A stretch of 22,794 nucleotides of DNA from Euplotes cf. woodruffi 2 WChen-2021 (lineage: Eukaryota; Ciliophora; Spirotrichea; Euplotida; Euplotidae): assembly GCA_021441665.1 (NCBI GenBank), contig JAGYYN010045509.1, positions 1 through 22,794 of the forward strand, in the 5' to 3' direction. The notes under the pieces are model-generated. The model had not been told where the DNA came from and ran no database searches. It saw only the letters and a program-made list of their open reading frames with translations. Shown here in pieces: positions 9,055 through 17,185 of this stretch (position 1 is its first letter; every line of letters starts with the position of its first letter). The position numbers and the translations under genes were made by a program.

Positions 9055-11937
9055 ATGAAAAGGCCAAATTTTGGAAAACCACCACCAGGATATATCGCTG
9101 GACTTGGTAGAGGAGCCAGTTAAAACTGCCCTTTTTGCTTGTTGGGCTGTAAGTTTTAATTTTCAGTTAATTTTGATTTTAATGTTAAAAAGCAAATAAA
9201 ATTTATTTTAACATCAGCAAAAATAAGGGAGTGTAATTTAGGAGAGGAGCCACAGGATTCACAACTCGCTCGGATATCGGTCCTGCAAGACTTGCAGTTG
9301 GCAACCCAGAGGAATCTCTTCTTGGGTACGAGCGGATGCCAGGAGCGCCAGCTCCTGCTGAAGCTCCAACCCCACAGCAAGATTTCTCAGATTCCAACTA
9401 CAATAATTGGTCAGGCTATGAAGGAGCGCTTTTTGCGAATACTGCATATGACAATGAAGATCGAGAAGCTGATGACATCCTCGAAACAGTCGATAAGTAC
9501 CTAGACGGCAGGAGAAGTGAAAAGAGGAGGAAAATAATGACAGAACAACTTGAAGAGGTTGAGAATGCCGCACCGAAATACCAAGAACAATTCGCTGATC
9601 TTAAGCGACAACTCGCAAATGTCTCGAAGGAAGAGTGGGAAAGCATCCCAGACAATCCGTATTTAGGCGGTAAGAGAGTCAAAGCACAAAGATATACTGC
9701 AACACCTGATAACCTTATTGATGGAGCTCGACTCGACGGCGAGAGTATTAATTTCCTTGATCCAGAGTCTGCTGATTCGTCAAATATGGCAAATAGCATT
9801 GCTCAAACGCCAATGACGAATCTGAGTGAATTAGGAGAGGCAAGAGTGCTGAACCTCGGTCTGAAGCTCGACAAAATGTCGAATAGCGTTATGGGAACCA
9901 GTGTCGTCAATAAATCTGGATACTTAACTGATTTAAATGCGATTAAGCTCAACTCTGCATCTGAAATTAACGATATTAAATAAAGCTAAACTTTTAATGA
10001 AAAGCGTCAGGAAGAACAACCCCGATTCGCCTTATGGCTGGATTTCTTCAGCTAGAATTGAAGAGCTTGACGGTAAAGTTGATTCCGCAAGACAAATTAT
10101 TGCGCAGGCTTGTGATAAGTTTCCGCTTAACGAAGATGTCTGGGTCGAAGCAGCAAGACTCTGTCCTCCATCTGAGTCACGTATTATTTTAGTTAAGGCT
10201 ATTGCAAACATGCCGAAATCTAAAAAGCTCTGGATGGCGATGGCCAACTTAGAAAAAGACTTGAAAATGAAGATAAAGACGCTACGAAAAGCCCTTGAGT
10301 ATATTTCAAACGACGTTGAGCTCTGGAGAGCAGCAATCGAGCTCGAAGAGCCTGAAGAAGCCAAAAGTCTTCTGTACAAAGCTATAGAATGAGTTCCATA
10401 TAACACAAGCATTTGGATTGCACTTGCTAAACTTGAAAATTACCAAAATGCACGAAAGGTATTGAATAATGCGTGTAAGAAAATTCCGACAGATCATACA
10501 ATTTGGGTTCACGCTGCGAAGTTAGAAGAAGCTGAAGGTAATTTTGAAATGGTTCCAAAACTGCTTAGAAAAGGTATCAAAAACCTTGAGAAAAATGTAA
10601 AAATTACTCGTGAACAATGGCTTAAAGAAGCCTACGATGCTGAAATGTCAGCGAGCGTCGTAACTGCAAAAGCCATTATCCATGAGACAAAAAACATCGG
10701 CATCGACGATCTCGAAGATGCCGACGAGTGCAAAAGAATTTGGACCGAAACAGCTGAGAATTTTCTTGACAAAGGAGCAATTGAATGATCTCGAGCAATG
10801 CTTGAATGTGCTTGAAAGGTTATTCCGAAGGACCACTCTGTATGGCTGAAAGCAATCGAACTCGAGAAGAACCACGGAAGCATCTCGACTCTCGGAGCAA
10901 TACTCAAACTCGCTTTAGACGCATGTGACGATACTGAGTTATTTTACCTAATGTACGCGAAGCATTTGTGGAAGCAAGAAAATAAAATCGACGAAGCTAT
11001 AAAAATTCTGCAAAATGGGCTGCATAACCTCGACAGTGAAGAAGAGCTTTATCTTGCACTAGTCAAGCTTTACCGAGAAAAACGAATGTATGATGAGTCC
11101 AGGCAATTGCTTATCAAAGGACGACAAAAGTGAGACTCAAATAGGATCTGGATGCAGAGCGCACAAATCGAAAGGGAGGTTGGAAATCCAGACCAAGCAA
11201 AGCTGATCATCAAAACTGCAATAGAAAAGTACCCAACATTCTATAAGCCTTACCTTATTTACGCAACTCTCGAAACAGATGAAGGCAACTACGATAAAGC
11301 AAGAGAAATATATGAAGACTCTGTTAAGAAGTGTAAACCGATTCCTGAACTTTGGATATGATATGCGAAGCTTGAGCAAAGCTTAGAGAATTATAGTAAA
11401 GCTCGAACGATTTTACAAAAAGGAAGAATAAAGCTTCCGAAAAACGACTTCATCTGGATCGAATCGATCTACCTCGAAATTAGAGCGAATAATCTAAAAG
11501 TTGCCACTCACTTATGATCAAAGGCTTTACAGGCTTGCCCTGAAAGCGGAAGGCTTTGGTCTCTTGCAATTGAGCTTGAACCTGTAAAACTACGAAAGTC
11601 AAAGGCACTCCAAGCTATTAAAGCTTGAGAGCAAGACCCAAGCGTTGCTATTTCACTTGCCAAGCAGTTTTGGAAGGAAAAGAAATATGATAAGACACAA
11701 AGATGGCTTAAACGAGCTACCGGGCTCAACCCAGACCTAGGCGACGCCTGGGCATATCTTTACAAATACGAGCTCGAAAACGGTGACCAAGATTCTCAAG
11801 CTGAAGCTCTAAATGGTTGCATCAGGGCCGAACCACACCACGGAGAACTATGGTGATCAATATCAAAGCAAGTTGAAAATTGGAGGCTAACATCTGAGGA
11901 GATCTTGAAAGCTGCAGTAAACTTAATACAAATATAA
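9055..11937 (+). CDS. PRPF6: PRPF6/Prp6, U4/U6.U5 tri-snRNP spliceosome protein (HAT-repeat)
   Basis: Nuclear pre-mRNA splicing factor that bridges U5 and U4/U6 snRNPs. Start MKRPNFGKPPPGYIAGLGRG matches the PRP1_N domain start. After the insert at 9119-9252, GATGFTTRSDIGPAR and the N-terminal domain follow (WSGYEGALFANTAYDNEDRE; FADLKRQLANVSKEEWESIP), then GYLTDLNAIKL and EINDIKKAKLLMKSVR, where the AAA-TAA +1 shift sits. HAT repeats run from about residue 270 to the end (ALEYISNDVELWRAAIELEEP; LAKLENYQNARKVL; NPDLGDAWAYLYKYELENGD; CIRAEPHHGELWCS). Predicted 915 aa against 941 in human. Eight in-frame TGA codons (10390, 10786, 10813, 11131, 11359, 11515, 11626, 11854) read as Cys; four align with Cys of human PRPF6 from memory. 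Only one intron-like insert is present, unlike its exon-rich neighbour at 6042. Stop TAA 11935-11937. Confidence 0.96.
9109..9252 (+). repeat. 10-bp direct repeats bounding a 134-bp insert in PRPF6
   Basis: AGAGGAGCCA occurs at 9109-9118 and again at 9243-9252. The DNA between is AT-rich and contains stops. Removing 134 bp (one repeat plus the spacer) restores GLGRGATGFTTRSDIGPAR exactly, the near-invariant Prp6 motif. Canonical GT-AG options exist but damage the motif: 9106-9246 drops Arg-Gly, and 9119-9255 (GT to ACAG) replaces Thr-Gly with Arg. Removal exactly at the repeat would need GT...CA ends. It may be an intron born by tandem duplication, or an internal eliminated sequence left in the assembly, with the repeat acting as pointer. 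Confidence 0.75.
9978..9983 (+). other. +1 frameshift site AAA-TAA in PRPF6
   Basis: EINDIK reaches AAA-TAA; skipping the T at 9981 continues KAKLLMKSVRKNNPDSP. Human PRPF6 has [20 protein letters not shown] here, so the shift point is fixed to the codon by conservation. It joins the N-terminal domain to the HAT repeats. Confidence 0.96.
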
Positions 11938-12131
11938 AATTTTGATTTGTTCAAAAGTGCCAATTTTTCAGTTTGCATTAGTAAATCTACAATTATAAAA
12001 TTTACAACAATAACTCACTGAATATTCTCTTCATTTGCTTGTCATAACACAATTTTGTTTTTTTATTTTTACTTAATGAGTATTTATTTTGAAATTCAAA
12101 AAAATTAATATAAATAAAATAAAGAGTTTGA

Positions 12132-13685
12132 ATGGCAGAGAATATATTTAACAAGACCGGAGTCAACACACACGGAACTCTGATTGGTAACTGGCAGGAG
12201 GAAAGAGAGCTTAAGGACTCTACTGGAACTAGCAGGACTATTGCAAAGCAACACATCCCCAAGAAACACCTTGACTTCGAAGACCAGACTGTCCGAGGAG
12301 TTAACGGAGATAAGACCCACGAAAGAATTCACGGAGCAGCTGTTGATGCCGTCATGAAGTCTGAAAATAACGGATACGGAAGAGGTTACAATAAGGCTGA
12401 CTCACTTCCTAAGAAGGGTAAGAAGACCATGACTATGGAGCAAGAAATCCAAGAAGAAGTCATGAGGGAACTTCGAGAAAAAGAAGAAGAACAAGAAAGA
12501 ATGAGAAATATGAGGTACTTCGACTCAACAACCAAAACCACCTATGTCAAGCAAGACTACACTGCAAACGTCGTTGGTACCAGAGTTATGAAAACTCAAG
12601 ACGGCCAGTCAATCGATCAAAATTTACGTGATGAACAACTATGGGTCGAACACGGATTCGGACGACGAACTCAAAAAGCGACAGATGAAGAACTAAAGCA
12701 GGAGATTCCAGAAGGTGATTTTTCACAAACAAATCCAGTGACTTTATATACCGATGCATTAAGGACAAAAGCTGTGATGATGTCTGCGTCGACTGGGCCA
12801 AATCCATTTGCAAAAACATCAGGTTTGACTCAAACAGTTCACAATTCAAGAGCTGTTAAGAAGTTTGAAGGAAACATCGACTTCGAAGGGGAGAAGAAAA
12901 CAACCTCATTCAACAGAACTCACACTGACTTGAACCCGAAGAACCACTTGAAGCCGGATGTCTCTGTTGACATCGACAATTTCGAGTCGATAAAGGCAAG
13001 GATCTTGGACTTGTGCAGAGAAAGATCGGGCAATGGCCTCAGAGGTCTCAAAATAATGTTCAGAGCAATCGACAGAGACAGAAACAACTCCATCGATCCA
13101 ACTGAGTTCAAATATGCGATGAGGGACTACGGCTTGAAGATCACAGACGACGAGGTCTCTGCGATTGTTAAGTACTTCGATACCAATAAAGACGGCAAGA
13201 TCTCATTCGACGAGTTTTTGAGAGCTGTAAGAGGCGACCTCAGCCAAAGAAGACTGGATATGGTGCAGATGGCCTACAATGTGCTTGACAAATCTGGAGA
13301 TGGATTGGTCACAATCGAAGATATTATGATGGCTTATGATCCAACCTTCCATCCAGATTTTGCATCGGGCAGAAAGACTAAAGAAGAGGTGTTGAGGGAA
13401 TTCATGACTGTCTGGGAGACACATAGAAAAGATGGAATTGTTACTCATGAAGAGTTCATTGATTACTATAAGGACATTAGTGCTTCTATTGATAGCGATG
13501 ATTACTTCGAACTCATGATTAGAAATGCCTGGCATATTGCTGGAGGCGAAGGACAATGCGAAAACACCACGATTAAAAGAGTCCTTAAGACTAATGCAGA
13601 TGGAAGCCAGGAAGTAGTTATGATCGAGAATGATCTTGGTAAAAGAGATTTTGGAAAGCAAAGTTATGGAAGAATCGATATTTAA
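12132..13685 (+). CDS. Calcyphosin-like EF-hand protein with long N-terminal region (517 aa)
   Basis: Single uninterrupted frame with no intron, shift or in-frame TGA; both Cys codons are TGC. The C-terminal ~230 residues resemble calcyphosin/CAPSL. EF-hand loops: D314 (DRDRNNSIDPTE, near-canonical), D350 (DTNKDGKISFDE, canonical), D386 (DKSGDGLVTIED, last position Asp) and a degenerate fourth at about 429 (ETHRKDGIVTHE). The calcyphosin end block follows: DDYFELMIRNAWHIAGGEGQ. The N-terminal ~280 residues include HGTLIGNWQEERELKDSTG, reminiscent of NW-x-E-x-R segments in axonemal microtubule inner proteins (weak inference), and a charged helix EQEIQEEVMRELREKEEEQE. A Ca2+-binding ciliary role is plausible given the CEP131 and TTLL neighbours. 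Its cleaner codon use and lack of introns suggest high expression. It converges on CEP131 with 110 nt between stops. Confidence 0.92.
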   Translation: MAENIFNKTGVNTHGTLIGNWQEERELKDSTGTSRTIAKQHIPKKHLDFEDQTVRGVNGDKTHERIHGAAVDAVMKSENNGYGRGYNKADSLPKKGKKTMTMEQEIQEEVMRELREKEEEQERMRNMRYFDSTTKTTYVKQDYTANVVGTRVMKTQDGQSIDQNLRDEQLWVEHGFGRRTQKATDEELKQEIPEGDFSQTNPVTLYTDALRTKAVMMSASTGPNPFAKTSGLTQTVHNSRAVKKFEGNIDFEGEKKTTSFNRTHTDLNPKNHLKPDVSVDIDNFESIKARILDLCRERSGNGLRGLKIMFRAIDRDRNNSIDPTEFKYAMRDYGLKITDDEVSAIVKYFDTNKDGKISFDEFLRAVRGDLSQRRLDMVQMAYNVLDKSGDGLVTIEDIMMAYDPTFHPDFASGRKTKEEVLREFMTVWETHRKDGIVTHEEFIDYYKDISASIDSDDYFELMIRNAWHIAGGEGQCENTTIKRVLKTNADGSQEVVMIENDLGKRDFGKQSYGRIDI

Positions 13686-13749
13686 GTAATTACGGTTCAA
13701 ATTCAATCTAACTTTGTAAAATTTGAAAAAAATAGATGAAGATTTATTT

Positions 13750-13772
13750 AATTTGATTTATATAATCAAATT
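13750..13772. repeat. Inverted repeat between convergent 3' ends
   Basis: AATTTGATT (13750-13758) pairs with AATCAAATT (13764-13772) around a 5-nt loop. It lies inside the 110-nt spacer that must hold both the EF-hand and the CEP131 3' ends. An outer AAGATTTA/TAAATCTT pair extends it imperfectly. It could form in either transcript, but in AT-rich DNA it may be chance. Confidence 0.45.
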
Positions 13773-13795
13773 TTAGTTTTTGATTGAATTAAATC

Positions 13796-16700
13796 TTATT
13801 TTAGCAACTCATTCCTTTGCTTTTGGAGTAGTTCCTTATATTTATAAACTTGTGTTTCTTTGATCTGAATCTCATCTTTCAATCTCTGTATAACTTCATC
13901 TTTCTTCATCATAGCTCTTTTAACTTTATCTTCGACTTCCTCAATCTCTCCTCGATGTTCTCTTCTTAATTTATTTCACTCAATCTCGACAGCTTGTTTA
14001 TGTCGTTCGATTTCTTCTTTCATCAAGCCAATTTCTCTTTGCAATCACCCTCTTTTTGCGATTTCTTCTCTTTCAAATTTCGATCGTTCAGTTTCCATGC
14101 AAGTTTGTAATGAGTTCATTTTCTCTGTTAATACCTTCACGCTGGATTTTAACGTTTCGATCATTGCAGTTTTTTCTTGAATTTCCTCTGCGTTATCTTC
14201 AAGTCTCTTTCCAGTGATTTCAAGGTTCTCTTCAAGCATTTCTTTCGTCCGTCTTTCAGTGTCGCTTTTCGACTTTAGCGCTTCTATGCGTTCCTTAAGC
14301 TCCATGATTTCAGTCCGGTATTTGACCTCGATTTCTTTTTCTTTGCGGTCGAATTTTGCAATCAGTGCTTTTTCAGTGTCCACGGCTTCATTCGAGAGCT
14401 TGTTGACGATGACGTTGATTTCTTCATTGCGCTCACGCTTGACTTGGTCTCTCATTTCCTTGAGTTTCTCCCTTAGCTCGTCTTTTTGCTTTTGCAAAAA
14501 TTCGTCTTTCCACTCGTTATACTGCTCGAGAAACTTCGACTGCTGGGAGGATAGCTCATCGTGGTGTGAATGAGACACCTTTGCCAGTTTTTCTTCGTAA
14601 AACCGCTTGAGTGAAAGCAGCTCTTCTTGATGCGACTTTTTAAGGTTGATAATGTCGTCGCTGTGCATGTCAGCGTCTCTTTTTCTAAAGCTTTCGACAC
14701 GTTCGACTTCTTGCTTCATGTTTTCATTCCACCGGTCTCGTTCTTTATTGAATTGCGTTTCGATTCGTTCGTACTGCTGCTGAAGCTTTTGCTCGTAGCG
14801 TTCTCGTTCTCTTTCGATCGCTTCTTCTTTGTCTTTTTGCATTCGAGATTTAAACTCGGCGTATCTTTCTTCGCTTTCCTGAACGAGTTTTATTTTCTCG
14901 TTGTTGAGAGCCTCGTAGTACTTTTCTTTTTCTTGTTTAAGAGCCTTTTTGTGGTTCATGATCATGCGCTGCATTTCTGGTTCAAGTCCTTTGATGCTGA
15001 GTTCTTTGATTTCCTGCTGTTTTTCTTTCATCCACTTCTCGCGGCGAACTTTTTCAGCTGCCATCCAAAGATCTTTGTTCTTTTTGAGCTCGATGTCAAA
15101 GCGCTCTTTAAGCTCTTTTTCGCGACGTGAAATAATCGCATCGCAGTCAACTTTTTCCTGCATCACTGATTCGAGCTTTCAATTGAGACTTGCCTTTTCT
15201 GCAAGCAGCTGGTCTATGAAAGACTGGTGCGACTGGATCTTCGCTTCAGCTTCAGAGTTCGCAGCGTTGACTCTTTGAGCCCAAGTTGACTCTAATTGCT
15301 TGATGTTCGAAATTTGGCTTTGCTCGATACTTTCTTTGTTGTTATTTGAGCGCCTCGATCGTTGAGTACAGCTCCTGAATTTCTATTTCTAATGATATTA
15401 TTTTCGACTTTTCATTTGGGTTTCAGATGGGGTCTGTGAACTGAGACTCGTAGTCGAACTGCTTAACTACTCTGATCTCAGACCTTTTCTTTGTTGGCGA
15501 TGAGTATTTTGACATCGACAGCTCATGATTGCTTTCTTCCTCGACATTGTCAAGGTACGACATTAGATTTGAAATCTTTTTCGAGTCCTTCTCAATTTTT
15601 GAGTTCTCACTGGACGGAATGTTTTTATTTGAATATTCAAAGGTTTTGTTAAGCTGGAATTTACTAATTTCCTCAATTGTGCCGTTTGTATCCTCTAAGT
15701 TTGATTTGACCTCTAAAATCGGGTCTATTTTGTTAATATCGGATAAGTCTTTATTTTCTTCAAAAGAAGGAGACTGAGTTCTTTCAACTAAAGCTGGTTT
15801 TATAAATTCTTCAGATCTTGGTTTGACGGGCTCAATAACCGATTTTGATTTATTCGGTGAGGCAACATCTTCATTTTTAGCTTTATTCGGAGATTTTTTA
15901 TTCAGCCTTTTCTCAGGTTCACTATCTCTGCTTTGATTTGTAATATTTTTTCGTTGTGTTGCATTATTATCTTCGGCCTCAGGTTCGAGATGATCATATT
16001 CGCTAAAAGACTTTTCACTCGGTTCTTCCTTCGCATCTAAGTATTTTCCTTCATAACTAATTTCCTTTTTGACAGAAGTATTTTGTTCGCTTCTGCTGAT
16101 ATTGCTGATTTTCTCAGGAGTCTCGTCATCACAGCCGGACTGGCTGCTGGCTTCTTTAAATTTACTCGCAATGTCTTGATTGAGCTTTTGTATAAACATC
16201 TCTAACTTCTCATCGTCTGTAGGGTCAGTCACTCCTAAAAGGTCCGGATTGAGCTTGAGTAAGTTTGACAATCCGCTGAGCTTATTTTCTTTCTGTTTTG
16301 GTTCTGCTCAAGAATTCAAAATTTTGGTTGCCTCAATTTCGTCTTCGTTATTTTTGTGCTCAAGCTCTGCTCTCTTCATTGGCGAGTAGCTTTCACTTTA
16401 GAAGATTAATGAATACACACTTACCTGATGTCGAACACGTCTTCGTGGTTGATGTTAAATTTGCCAAATCAAGCAGTTTGAAGCTCATGCTGCTCTTTTT
16501 CTTCTGAATTTTGAAGGTTTATTGTCTTTTTCTCTGAACTACTGAGATGCAAGATACTGTTGTCAGACTCAGTGATCAACTTCGAAGGAGATTCTGCTTC
16601 TCTTTGTCTATCTATCAATCGCATTTTATGCTCTTCAAGTGCTCTTCGAGCAGCGATGAGCTTTTGCTTTAGCAAATCGCGTTCGTGGAGGATAGACCTC

Positions 16701-17069
16701 CACCACCTCTGTACCTTTACTGCTGATGATTCTTTTAGAATTTTTAGTTCCTCGTCTCACTTTGCTTTAAGAGAATTTACTTTGTGATTTATACCGGATT
16801 TTGGCCTATTAGTGCTAAAATTTTCCTTTGCTTTAAGCGGCGCTTTCTTACTCGTTGTCCCTTTTGGAGTTGATTTAACAGTTGTTCCTTTAGTCATGAG
16901 GTTTGGTTGCTCTGCCTTTGCTGGCTCAATTTTATTTACGAGACTGGGTTTGGCTAGTCGGTTTGTGCATCACCTTTCCTCCAACTTTTTTACGCTCTAT
17001 CTCCTGTGGAAAGACTTCTTTTGTAATCGGTCTTCGTGGACTTTTTGAGGGCATATTCTTTGGCTTCAT
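13796..17069 (-). CDS. CEP131: CEP131/AZI1 homologue, centriolar satellite / basal body coiled-coil protein
   Basis: CEP131 acts at centriolar satellites and basal bodies in ciliogenesis. Start ATG 17069-17067 (MKPKNMPSKSPRRP), stop TAA 13798-13796. The rebuilt product is 1080 aa; human CEP131 is 1083. Diagnostic blocks: VQRWWRSILHERDLL; HQSFIDQLLAEKASLNCKLE (human HLTFIDQLIDDKKVLSEKCE, recalled); EKVRREKWMKEKQQEIKEL and IKGLEPEMQRMIMNHK (human EKARREKWIDEKTKKIKEV, GLEPEIQKLIARHK); and C-terminal EDKVKRAMMKKDEVIQRLKD. The C-terminal half is one long coiled coil. One 29-nt intron (16424-16396) and two AAA-TAA +1 shifts (16937-16932 and 15347-15342) are needed; TGA = Cys at 15425, 14047 and others. 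The real stop is also AAA-TAA. It lies 116 nt downstream of ITFG1 on the same strand. Confidence 0.92.
15342..15347 (-). other. +1 frameshift site AAA-TAA in CEP131 (second)
   Basis: On the minus strand QELYSTIEALK reaches AAA-TAA; a +1 shift continues NNKESIEQSQISNIKQLES and then the conserved HQSFIDQL block. It joins the low-complexity N-terminal half to the coiled coil. Confidence 0.92.
16932..16937 (-). other. +1 frameshift site AAA-TAA in CEP131 (first)
   Basis: On the minus strand HKPTSQTQSRK reaches AAA-TAA about 45 codons after the start; a +1 shift continues KIEPAKAEQPNLMTKGTTVK. Without it the product would be only about 45 residues. Confidence 0.88.
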
Positions 17070-17185
17070 TTTTATGTGAGCGGAAATTTTAAATTAAAAA
17101 ACTATTCTATTAAATACTCACAAATCACAAAAACATGATTATTTTGGATGCTGCAGCAACGACTGACAAATATTGAATTATTTAT

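Noticed and set aside
9416-9799. 127-codon minus-strand ORF opposite PRPF6
   Set aside because: Ser-rich shadow of the conserved PRPF6 N-terminal region; no motif, and the plus-strand frame is clearly the gene.
13203-13706. 167-codon minus-strand ORF over the EF-hand domain
   Set aside because: Antisense of clear EF-hand loops; no independent support.
14627-15130. 167-codon plus-strand ORF rich in Phe/Leu
   Set aside because: It is the antisense shadow of the CEP131 coiled coil; Glu/Lys-rich helices read backwards give Phe/Leu/Ser-rich frames.
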